Notes under the pieces: generated by a model
What the model was told of the DNA's origin: nothing
Databases searched by the model: none
What the model saw: only the letters and a program-made list of their open reading frames with translations
Position numbers and translations under genes: made by a program
NCBI GenBank assembly: GCA_963971535.1
Contig: OZ020589.1
Coordinates: forward strand, 87,681,796-87,745,795
Direction of reading: 5' to 3'
Source: Notolepis coatsorum
Lineage: Eukaryota; Chordata; Actinopteri; Aulopiformes; Paralepididae
Length of the DNA: 64,000 nt
Shown here: positions 45,053 to 55,535 of the stretch, in pieces
Numbering within the stretch: the stretch's first letter is position 1
Layout: each line of letters starts with the position of its first letter

Positions 45053-46669
45053 TGTAGTATATTCCTATATGAATATCTATTAATTACAGCACAGTGAGGC
45101 TGTTAACTAGAGGAAGGAAAAGATCACAGTGTGATAGAAACAATGGTCCTCATCTGGGCTCCCAAATTTAGCCAGTAGAGAATAAGTTGTATACAGCCAG
45201 ACAACCGGTAGCTATGGTCCAATATTCATTTAATTGCAGCGTGGGCCGAGATGGAATAATGCATTGGTTACATACAGGACACTTCAAGCACAATACATGA
45301 GTTGTACAAAAGGATTTGATGAGGTTAAATCACAATAGCCCTCGTTGGCTTTTTACATCAAAGACAATAATGTACATTTAGTCATGTTATGTTAATGAAA
45401 TAAGAATGTACTAAGCCATACATATGGGCACAACCCGGTCCTAAGGTAGGAATCTGTACATGTTACTCTAACCAACAATAATGAGTAACTTTCCCAACAC
45501 TGGATTCTACTCACATGTATAACAGCACATTCTCTGGTGGCTCGATGGAGGCTCAGCCGGACCCCCCTGGGGACGGGTCGGTGGGCTGGCCTCCCAACTA
45601 ACTGCACTGCTCCAATACTTATAGGCCCAATATGACCTTCCTATCTTTCAACTGGTTCAACCAATCACATGTATCTTCTTGTTGGGGCTGCTCTGCCCCC
45701 ACATGTCCTTGTGGAGGCCGGTGTCGGTGGCCCCCTCCTTTTTGGGCCGTGGCTTCTTATTGACAGAGGCCTGTCTCCTCTGCAACCACTTCAACATTCC
45801 TCCATGCACCATTTTTTACTTTCCCACACATATGGTTCATGCAATGACCTATAGATCTCTAATATCACCCCAGTACAGTCATTGCTTCTAGGCTGATATC
45901 AAACATCATAGGAGCAGCACCAACCTTTATTTACCAGACTGAATCTTTATAATATAACTGTGATTTGAAGGAAATGGCTTTATTACTTCCAGGTTTGACA
46001 TTCCTAAAATGGTATTCTTCTTTGTAAGTTATTTTCTAATTTGTTACTATAATCTTGTTATTATTCCAATATTGTTTTTCATTCTAAACTAATATAATGC
46101 AATTATGTTTCCTGTGACCTCTAATCTTGGTTAGCGCAGCTGTCTTTACTGCTATACTGAGTCACCGTTTTTCTGTGGTGTGACTGAGTAAACAATGTCG
46201 TCATGAGGTGTCGCCTGGTGGTGTTCAACTGATGAGGTCTGGTGACTTCTGCCTTAATAGTGCTTGTGTTGAAAACATTAACCCAGTATAGTCAGTGCTT
46301 CTTAGGTTAATACTATTCAATTCACAAGAGCCATCCCAAAACCCTGTCTACCAACTGACACTTTGTATTTTCTGAATCTATTTGTAAAGATTCAACCACA
46401 TTACTCTGGTCTCACAGAGGCATTTCCGCTTTTGGTCTCTTCTTGCTGTGCTCAACTGTCACATGTCTAGGTGTTTGGTTTCCTGGGGGGGTTGGAATGG
46501 CTTTTGTACAACTGTGTAAACAACCCTATAGGCTTGGCCTGCAGGTTTTCTCCAAAATGTGCTCTGAGAGTCTATGTAATACCTAAATTACCATCCCTAC
46601 AGATATTTTCAGTTTTCAGGGTTACTCTAACATTTTTGATTATGAAATTATGAAGTCAATGTTACCACA
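45053..46669 (-). repeat. 5' LTR of the LARD-like element
   Basis: 1,617 bp, flanked outside by the GATG duplication and inside by the primer-binding site. As the upstream LTR in sense orientation it should hold the promoter. I could not point to a clear TATA box. Confidence 0.92.
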
Positions 46670-46702
46670 GATGTACTACCTAGAATCAACTTCTTCAGTT
46701 CA

Positions 46703-48862
46703 ATGCTACCATTACCCCCTCCAGAGGGTTACTGGAAAAGATTACACTCCTCCACATACAAATTTATTTGGAATAACAAACCACCACGTATAAAAAGATC
46801 CACCGCACAGAGAAATAAAGCAGATGGTGGCATGGCATTTCCAGATTTTTTCCAATATTTTAAGACGTACACATTAAGACCATTGACAACATGGTTTGAC
46901 CCCCAAGCATTAGTATCCTGGAGAAAATTAGAAGAAAACATAGTAGCCCCACATAGACTGAAGGACATAGCATACACTAAACTACCAATCAAGCACTGTG
47001 AACGGAAATATGGCCCCATAATTACTCATGCGATCCGGATATGGCGTGAAACACAAAAAAAAAATCCTAACCCACATAAATGGCACAATCATACTCCCTT
47101 ATTCAATAACAATGCACTCTTAATTGAAAAACGACCTATAAGATTCCCTATATGGGAAGAGCAAGGCATACACTCATTAGGGGATGTTTTTAACAAACAG
47201 GGTTTTTGTAGTTATAAAGAAATACGCAAAAAATGTAATCTCACCAAGTCCACATGGCTTTTTTACATACAGTTACAGCTATGTTTGAAGTCTCACAGTG
47301 TTCCATTAGACATACCAATTGAACACCACAGATACCACAAATTCTTCTATGAAAGAGAGACATCGAGAGGTTTTGTTTCCGATTTTTATCATCAATTACT
47401 AACGTCCTCGTATGAAACCCTCCAACTAGACTCTGCCTGGAGGAGGGATATACCAGACCTGGAAAATGACTTTGATTGGCAAGCCAGAGTCACGCCCCTC
47501 ATAAAAAAACCATCCCTGAACCCTACCGTCATAGGCAACTACCGTCCTGTCTCTCTTCTCTCCTTCCTTTCTAAAACACTTGAACGTGCTGTATCCAACC
47601 AACTTACTGCTTATCTCTTACAGAATGACCTCCTAGACCCTAATCAGTCAGGCTTCAGAACTGGTCACTCCACAGAGACAGCCCTCATTGCGGTCACAGA
47701 GGCACTTCACTTAGCAAAAGCGAAAGGCCTCTCCTCTGTCCTGATTCTCCTAGATCTATCTGCAGCCTTCGACACAGTCAACCACCAGATCCTCCTCGCG
47801 GCCCTCGCAGGAATGGGAGTGGCTGGCTCTGCGCTGACATGGTTGTCATCATACCTCAATGGCCGCTCCTACCAAGTGTCATGGAGAGGGACCCTGTCGG
47901 CCACCCGCCCCCTGAGGACGGGTGTCCCCCAGGGCTCGGTTTTAGGACCCCTTCTCTTCTCCCTCTACACTAAATCACTGGGTAACATTATCATGTCTCA
48001 TGGCTTCTCCTACCACTGTTATGCCGACGATACTCAACTCTTCCTCTCCTTCCCTCCGTCAGATATCCACGTCTCTGAGCGGATGTCCGACATCTCCGCC
48101 TGGATGACGACCAACCACCTCAAACTGAACCTAAGCAAAACAGAATTGCTCCACCTGCCGGCCAAATCCTCCCCCCTGACCGACCTTTCCATCACAGTCG
48201 AGAATGCAGCTGTGACCGCGTCCCCGACCGCCAAGAACCTTGGTGTTGTCCTCGACGACCAGTTGAACTTCTCTGCTCACATCGCAGCGACAACCAGAAC
48301 CTGCCGATTCCTCCTGAGCAACGTCAGAAGGATCCGCCCCTTCCTGACAAAAGAAGCCACCCAACTCCTCGTCCAATCAACAGTCATCTCCCGCCTCGAC
48401 TACTGCAACGCACTGCTCGCTGGCCTCCCGGCCACTGCCACTAAGCCTCTTCAACTCATTCAGAACGCAGCGGCCCGCCTGATCTCAAACCTACCGAAGT
48501 TGGCCCATGTCACCCCACTTCTTAGGGACCTGCACTGGCTCCCCATTGCTGCACAAATCCGCTTCAAGGCCCTCAACCTAGCATACCGTGCGGCAAAGGG
48601 AACTGCTCCCGCCTACCTCCGGTCAATGGTCTCTAACTACACACCCTCAAGACCCCTACGCTCTGCATCTTCTGGCCGCCTCAGACCTACTCCTATCCAA
48701 GCTCCGGGAGGGTCATCAAAGAGAAGTCGCCTATTCTCAATCCTTGCCCCACAATGGTGGAATGAACTACCCACCCCAGTTAGGACAGCGGAAACACGTC
48801 CAATCTTTCGCCGTCGACTAAAGACGCACTTCTTCAACCATTATCTGAATAAAAAAAAATAA
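46703..48862 (+). pseudogene. In-frame chimera of L1-c ORF2 C-terminal part and L2 RT
   Basis: One open frame of 719 residues joins two unrelated LINE proteins. Residues 1 to about 259 are the L1 post-RT region (MLPLPPPEGYWKRLHSSTYK, FIWNNKPPRIKRS and so on to DFDWQ). From ARVTPLIKKP onward it is an L2 RT with LDLSAAFDTVNH, GVPQGSVLGPLLF, YADDTQLF and QWWNELPTPVR, ending at a stop after NKKK. The join is the 5'-truncation point of the L2, which by chance keeps frame. I see no sign of selection for a fusion protein. Confidence 0.85.
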
Positions 48863-49062
48863 AAAATAATCTAACCCTAACTAACCATACTGTCATGCAA
48901 TTGTCCTAATAAACTAACCTACACTGTAGCACTCAACAATTTGATGAACATTGTTACTCAGCTGATAGAGTTGTGCCCTTCCTGATGGCTTGTCGTACAG
49001 AACTTGTAAGTCGCTTTGGATAAAAGCGTCAGCTAAATGACTAAATGTAATTGTAAATGTAA
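47478..49062 (+). mobile_element. L2-type LINE copy b inserted in L1-c
   Basis: It begins near CAAGCCAGAGTCACGCC, ends in GTCGCTTTGGATAAAAGCG and ATGTAA repeats, and is nearly identical to copy a at 12948-14850. It is truncated further than copy a. It lacks 18 bases around 48080 relative to copy a (the ACLSDISA region). Beyond its tail the L1 frame resumes at about 49066. Confidence 0.9.
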
Positions 49063-49065
49063 GGA

Positions 49066-49587
49066 GCCTGGGCAAATGTCAGACTTACATCAAGGAACCC
49101 GGACCATCAACAAATCAATCTTAACTATATTCACAGGACATACTTGACTCCTATAAGACTGTGCAGAATGGGTCTTAAACAAGACTCCAAATGCTCCCAA
49201 TGTACAAATGGGGACGAAGGGACATTTATGCACATGTATTGGGACTGCCCACCAGTTAAGACATTCTGGAAAGATGTGACCCAACAATTATCAAAACTCG
49301 TATCTTGGAATATACCTGTACACCCCTCGGTATTACTATTGAATGATGTTTTTGAGTTTGCAGTAAATCCACAGCTAAAGAGATTGGTTTTATCGGGTAT
49401 CACAGTAGCTAAAAAGCTGATCGCATCACGCTGGTTTCAACCGGAAAAAATGTGCCGGAAAGTTTGGTTTCTTACATATCTCGATGTGATTTATCAAGAA
49501 ATATCTACAGCAAGAATTCTGGGTCTCAATGAATCCAAAATGTCAATGTGGTTAGAAGTGGTGGAGAGAATAAAAGCTAGCTTATAA
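49066..49587 (+). pseudogene. L1-c ORF2 C-terminal end
   Basis: From the L2 tail the frame reads WANVRLTSRNPDHQQINLNY then IHRTYLTPIRLCRMGL, the usual L1 segment. A zinc motif CSQCTNGDEGTFMHMYWDC (C-x2-C ... H-x4-C) follows, and the frame ends at 49587. A 3' UTR of about 250 bp and an A-rich tail end at the 17-bp duplication. Confidence 0.88.
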
Positions 49588-49853
49588 TGGTAGTGTCTGG
49601 TTAGGTGCGAGGGATAATGGAGGTACTACCCAAGGTGGGGTCCGGGAGGGGGGGGTTCGAGCTGGAGCATATGTGTGTAGGTTTTTAGATAACAGGTATT
49701 AGGGGTATATCTTATATAAGACAATTAACTAAAATGTGATTTCATTGGATGTGCTCTGACAATTAATGCTTGTATATCTTATCGTGTGTTGTCATGTTTG
49801 TTTATGTGTTTGTTTAAAAAATAAAATACAAAAAAAATAGATTGTTATTTGTT

Positions 49854-51104
49854 CAGAACTTGTCACCAGAGTGCCTTTTTCACCTTCTTCCCCTGGAGAG
49901 GGAGAGCTTCTCTGTACTTCCCTGAAATCTGAGTTGCATGTGTGATGTCACTAGTAATAGGTCAAACCTCCCACGACACCTTTAGCTTCAGCTACACAGA
50001 AAGCTGAGGAGGTATTGACATAATACAGATGTTCTTCTCCAGATTTGACTATTTTTACACCGGTAGTGTTGACTAAATGGTGGAACGATGAAACGTCAGG
50101 ATCACTGCGCCGCCATTTCTAATTTTGTAGATTGCTATGAATGCATTTCAACGAACAGATAACTATTTCACTTACATATATTTCAAAACATAAAAACTAC
50201 AGCAGTGAAAAACTATCTGAATCCGGTAATCACAAGCTTGTAATTACAATAGTGTATTTGGGCCTGTTGTTTTGTCCGTCTGTCTGGCCTGCAGCGCTGA
50301 ACCTTACCTGCTCTGCCCTGACCAATTCTGAGTGGTTCTTCCTGCCCCCCGGGGCATATGGCCCTGAGCCATCGTCATGTATCTCATCCTGTATACATAC
50401 GCTTGCAGTAGTTCTTAGTTCTATCTATTACTAAATTTCACAATTTTCTTATATACTTTGATTCTACTGTCACCATGCATGCATAATGCTCATTACATGT
50501 ATTTATTGCTCCATCTCCGCCCACTACAAACATGGGAACTCTCTGTGTTTCATTACACATTATGTGTGCATGCTTACCAACTGTTTCGCCTGTTTTATTG
50601 CAACACTACTATCACCGACATCTAAGAAGGGAGATCCCCCCTTGAACGGCCCTTCTAAGATTTCTCTCCTCCACATTGCCTGTGGTGCATTTTTTTCTAT
50701 TGCTAGGTTTTAGTGAGTTTTCGCTTACCTTTGTGTGGGGTATGTCTGGGAGTGTTGCAATAATTTATTTTTAAATGTTTTGGACTTCATGGTGTTTTTG
50801 TTTTGTTCTTGATTTATTGTGATGTTTCTTCTTGACTTGTTTAAAGAAGACGTGTCCGGCCCATGGGGACATTAATGTGTGTTGTCGGGCCTTACAAATC
50901 AATTTGATTTGATATGGTGTGTAAGACATGAAGAAGACCATTTACATGGGTGACAGTTGTAGGTGTGTGTAAAACAATGCTGCGATAGTCCTTAAAAGTA
51001 GTGAGGGGGATCAATTTGTCCTTTTTCACAGTATTTTGCAACTCATTCTAACTGCTGGGGACAGCAGCAACGTGAATAAGGTGTGAAAAAAAATATAGAA
51101 GGAC
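49854..51104. other. Unassigned DNA, no gene
   Basis: Ordinary AT-rich sequence. Short frames have no known motif. Two GTGTCCGGCC/TGTCGGGCC words near 50850-50890 may mark the tail of an old retroposon. Confidence 0.4.
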
Positions 51105-51277
51105 ACTTTTTGACTTCCGGTTTGACAACGACATGTAGCGGTCACGTTGGTCACGAGCTCCGCTCCCGTTCATGTTAATTTCGCTTCAAAACCCACTTTT
51201 TACAACACTAATGTGTTTAAACCTCGACGTATATTAACTAAGACCTTCTACTAACTATATCAACAGAAAGAATCAAC

Positions 51278-54200
51278 ATGACATCAAAGAAAGAACCTGT
51301 AAAGAGACGCGGAGCAGACAATCTAACGGGAGACCCTGCGGTGACGCGCTCCGTGAAGGATAGGGCAGTCGAGATCAAGAATAAAACAACCGACAATACC
51401 ATCGCTTCCACCGCTCCTGCAACCTCACCCGAGACAGACATGGAGAATACATCACCCGATTTCGAGTCTCTGACTAATCTGATAAAGAACTTGACCGACA
51501 AGGTAAAGATCTTAACCGACAAGGTTGATAATGCTGACGCCAAGGCTGGTAATATTGCTGATAGGGCTGATTGATTGATTGAAAACTTTATTAACAGATT
51601 GCAGAATGGGTACAATACAGTACAGCTCAATACACACAATTGTTAAGGGGATGCAGACCAGAGAAAGACTTTCGTCTTGTTTACATCAGGGTCCCCCATT
51701 TTCAATTCATCAGGACATATATGACATACATGACATACAGATAGTCAGTACTGCTACATCTATACATTTATGACATACCAGATTTGCAAATACAGTACTG
51801 TTTGTGATACAGAAGGAGTCAAGAAAAGGGAGTATATACATTTGACGTAGAAACTGTACATTGGAGGAGGTTGGGTGGGGGGGGGTTGGGTACATTGGGA
51901 TATTGACAACCATACTGGGTAATTTACATTGGAGGTGGTTGGGGGGGGGGCACACTGTATAAACAAGCAAAACTGTACATTGAGGGGGGGGGGGAGGAGA
52001 CACTGTACAAACAAACAAAATTGTACATTGGACTATTGACAAAACCATACTAGGTAAATGACTGTACATTGGAGGGGGTTGGGTTAGGATATTTACAGGG
52101 GCCAGTGTTGAATTGCAGTCTCCCGTAGGTGTCCCTTGAGAGAGGTTTTGAAAGTGGGTAGTGATCCACATTCCTTTACAGCTTTGGGTAGGGCGTTCCA
52201 CATTGATGTGGCATAATTGCGAAACGTGTTTAGTCCCTTATTTGAGCCGAATCTGGGTTTAACATGATTTGTGGAGCTCCCTCTGGTGTTGTGATCGTGG
52301 TATTCACTGACCTTTGGGAAGTATTTTTCCATGTACATGGGTACCTTGGTCGTGTAGTGTATCTTGAAGACCAGGCCCATTGCAAGTTGCTGTACTCTGT
52401 CGTCTACTCTAAGCCATCCTAGGTTGTCAAAGTGGGCAGGGGTGAGGTGGGTTCTAGGAGTAAGGTCAAGCAGTAGTCTGACCAGTTTGTTTTGAGATGT
52501 TTGTAATTTTGTTTTTAGCGCCTTTGAGGTGCTTTGGTACCATGAGGTGCAAGCATAGTCGTAGTACCCCTGAATGAGTGCTCCTGCCAGAGTCTTCAGG
52601 GTATTCTTGTTTACCAGAGAGGAGATCCGGTACAAGAATCGAGTTTGTTGGTTGACTTTTTTTATTACATTGGATGCCATTTTGTCACAGGAGAGATTAG
52701 CCTCTAGGATGGAACCCAGGTAGGTAATTTCATCTTTCCTTGTGACAATATTGTCACCCACTGTAACTGAGAAGCCGTCGGTCTTGCTGAGTTTGTTATT
52801 TGAACCGAAGAGAATGGACTCTGTTTTGCCCATGTGTAATGATAGTTTGTTATCAGCGAGCCATATGCAGATTCTGCCTAGTTCCGAGCTGAGGGTTTTT
52901 TCAACCTGTAACTTGTTCTTGTCAGAGACCAGCAGGGCTGAGTCGTCCGCAAACAGGAACAAGTTGCAGTCACAAGCTGACGACATGTCATTTGCATAAA
53001 TTAGGAACAGTAGCGGTCCTAGTATGCTTCCTTGTGGAACACCACAGCTCACTGTGAGGGGGGGGATAGGGTACCGTTTACCTCCACCATCTGTTCCCTC
53101 CCCTCAAGGTAGGATTGCATCCAGCTCACTGATAGACTATCAAAACCAATTGCTTTTAGCTTGTCAATCAGAATGGAGTGATTGACCGTGTCAAAGGCCT
53201 TTTGTAGGTCCAGCATGACCATGCAGCAGTATTTGCCTGCGTCCACCTCTTGTTTGATGTGGTCATTCAAATAGAGAAGGCATGTGTCAGTGGAGTGGGA
53301 TGTTCTGAAGCCAGATTGGAATTCGTAGATTAGATTTTTTTCCGCTAGGTACTTTTCGACCTGTTCGTAGACTATTTTTTCCATGACTTTCGAGATGGAG
53401 GTGAGAATAGAAACAGGGCGGTAGTTGCCTGGGTCTAATTTGCTGCCCTTTTTGTGCAGAGGGGTCACCCTCGCAATTTTGAAGTCCTTGGGGACGTGTC
53501 CCTGTTTTATGGAGAGGTTTATTATATGTGTGATGATTGGGGTGATGGCGGCTGCTGAGTCTCTGAGGAATTTGGAGGGGATGTTGTCATGGCCAGTGGC
53601 CTTGTTAGGTTGGAGGGCGCTCAGTTTATTGAGTACCTCATCTGTTGTTACCATTTCCAGCTTGAAGTCGTCCTTGCGGACCCCTAGGTTTTTGTAGTAA
53701 GCTACTATGTGTTCTACCCCATAAAGCCCTGAGTGGGAGGGTAGTTTGTTTACCAGTGTTGTGGCTATGTTTGTGAAGAAAATGCTGACGCTAATGCTAA
53801 CGCTTTCAAGTTATCTATCGAAGCTAAATTCGAAGAATTTAAAGCAGCGGCTGCAGCACAAACCGAGCGCATTATTGCAGTTGAAAATACCGTGAGCGAA
53901 TATACACTGAAATTCGATGAGGGCAACAAGGCTCTTCATGTCGAAATCGCGGAACTAGTGGTGGAGATGCAAGAGGGTGACAAGGAGCTTTTGCAGAAGA
54001 TACTTGACAACAACGAGAAAACAACGGATAGGTTGCTCGAATTCTAACGTTACTCCCGTAGATTTAATATCCGTATAGTGGGATTGGATGAATCAGTCAA
54101 ATGCACAGACGACTCGTTCCCGTCAGTGTTAGCTGAAATTCTAGGTTCAGAGATCTTCCCTACAACACCGACAGTCGACCAACGTTACAGAGTCGGCACC

Positions 54201-54494
54201 CGAGACTACAGCGGCAACAAAGTGAGGGTGATCATTGCTAGTCGGCGTAAAACTGAAATAAGAGACACGATCATCAGGGATGCACGTAAGAAATGGGGAA
54301 AACTGACATACAAAGGGAAACAAGTGTCGTTCTACGAAGATATGTGCAGGGAGGCTATAACTCTACGAGCCCGTTACAAGGTTGTGATGCATCAGCTCTA
54401 TGAGAAAAATCTCCGTCCTATCCTACGTTATCCAGCAAATATTTCCATTGCGGAGGGAAATGGAAAAAGGTTCGGGCTCCGTTCGCCTGCCTGA
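51278..54494 (+). pseudogene. L1-b ORF1 protein, broken by a LINE insertion and one stop
   Basis: The first part (51278-51570) encodes a polar N-terminus and the start of a coiled coil (LIKNLTDKVKILTDKVDNAD). After the insertion it resumes at 53781 with NADANANAFKLSIEAKFEEF and VENTVSEYTLKFDEGNKAL, a continuing coiled coil. An in-frame TAA at about 54043 precedes RRFNIRIVGLDE, which opens the RRM domain. Then follow PTTPTVDQRYRVG and a basic C-terminal domain (RKKWGKLTYKGKQVSFYED, LRPILRYPANI). The order matches L1 ORF1p: coiled coil, RRM, C-terminal domain. Confidence 0.82.
51571..53780 (-). mobile_element. 5'-truncated jockey-superclade LINE inside L1-b ORF1
   Basis: On the minus strand an RT frame runs from the 5' break at 53780 (FFTNIATTLVNKLPSHSG) to a stop at 52093. 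A 3' UTR with GGGGGTTGG-type simple repeats follows, and the element ends in the short unit 51711-51571 with (ATCA)n. RT landmarks: NKATGHDNIPSKFL, NYRPVSILTSISKVMEKIV, FQSGFRTSHST, LDLQKAFDTVNH, GVPQGSILGPLLFLIY and FADDSALLV. One frameshift occurs in a C run at 53064-53071. The C-terminus ends LPTFKTSLKGHL. No endonuclease remains. The clade (CR1/L2/Crack-like) is not settled. Confidence 0.85.
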
Positions 54495-55535
54495 AGCGGC
54501 CGAAGAATACATGAAGGAAATACATCGAGGATGACAAGTTTTTTTTTTTTTTTTTTTTTTAATCTATGTTGGATAACTTTACTATGACATCAAAAACGGC
54601 ATCAAACAAGCTTTTTGACAACATTGAGGTACAAATAGTTTAATACGAAACGCTAGACACTATATTTATAGATTTATGGTTTTCTGATGTCGACATTTTG
54701 GAACATTCTGGATTTTTTCAAACGCTCTGTGTCATATTGGAATATACTGGAATACACTGGAATGACATAACTCTATGGCAGGAAGAATACCCTTGAACAT
54801 AACATCAGTTTTACACAAGTCATGATCGGTGGCTAACTTTCTGGAATACACTGGACTTTTACAATGAAGGCCCGGGAACAATAACATCGGTATGTGACCT
54901 GCACATGAACCAGATATGGAAGATCAATAAACCTTTATAACGGATTAATGCCCACCCTTGTCGGGGGACGAACTGCATACAAGGATTTAAAAACCTCATT
55001 TTCATCTAGAGGTGTAAGCTTGGCAAAGTTATTTTAAAATTTAAGCAATTGTTCCCTAATTTTAGGGATTTCTATAATTTAGTTCTAAACATCTTTCTTT
55101 CTTTTTCTCTGTTTTCTGAAATGTTCCAACCTATACATGTTAGTAGAAGGTTCAAATGAGTATACTAATTGAGGCATATTTTTCATTTTATTTTATTACA
55201 TTAACGGGAGAGTGGCTAGGCCACGAGTGACATTCTATTAAATTAGAATAAAAGTTTTAGATCCTATGGCAATTGGCATAGGAAAGTTAAGGATACATGG
55301 CTCATTCTGGGCTAACCGTGGTGTAAGGGAGGGTGGAGTTGTACGCAAAGGGGGTGTCAAAGGAACACAGGTACCTTGTACGGCTCTTTGAGGGAGGGGG
55401 GTTTAGGGGATTATTTGTATATATGTATGTTTTTAAGCTCGGCTCTCAACGGGACCTCAATAATTGGATATATATCCATTGTGAATTCGTACTCCAGACG
55501 CATTACTAACAAGTACACAACAACATGTATAGATT

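Larger units (their letters stand above)
37607..46669 (-). mobile_element. 9.1-kb LTR retrotransposon without gag/pol (LARD-like)
   Basis: Two direct repeats of 1,619 and 1,617 bp (37607-39225 and 45053-46669) start TGTAGTATATT and end TTACCACA. The 4-bp flank GATG is duplicated (37603-37606 and 46670-46673), inside the L1-c sequence. Orientation is minus: next to the right repeat the minus strand reads GT then TGGTGCCGT, matching nine bases of a primer-binding site for tRNA-His. Next to the left repeat it reads AAAGGGAGGAA, a polypurine tract. The 5.8-kb interior has no frame above about 150 residues on either strand and no recognisable gag, protease, RT, RNase H or integrase. It must have moved with another element's proteins. 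Confidence 0.9.
36005..49836 (+). mobile_element. 5'-truncated L1-type LINE (L1-c), split by an LTR element and an L2
   Basis: The 17-bp repeat ATAGATTGTTATTTGTT flanks it exactly (35988-36004 and 49837-49853). The right copy follows the 3' A-rich tail. Between them the L1 runs 36005-37606, 46674-47478 and 49063-49836. The two gaps are an LTR element (37607-46669) and an L2 (47478-49062). The L1 itself amounts to about 3.2 kb and is truncated within ORF2 after the endonuclease. It is the same subfamily as L1-b (51105-58250). Confidence 0.92.

Noticed and set aside
46703-48862. A domesticated host gene of 719 codons
   Set aside because: Both halves are plainly LINE RT sequence, the join is an L2 truncation point, and the L2 part matches another copy in this window almost exactly.
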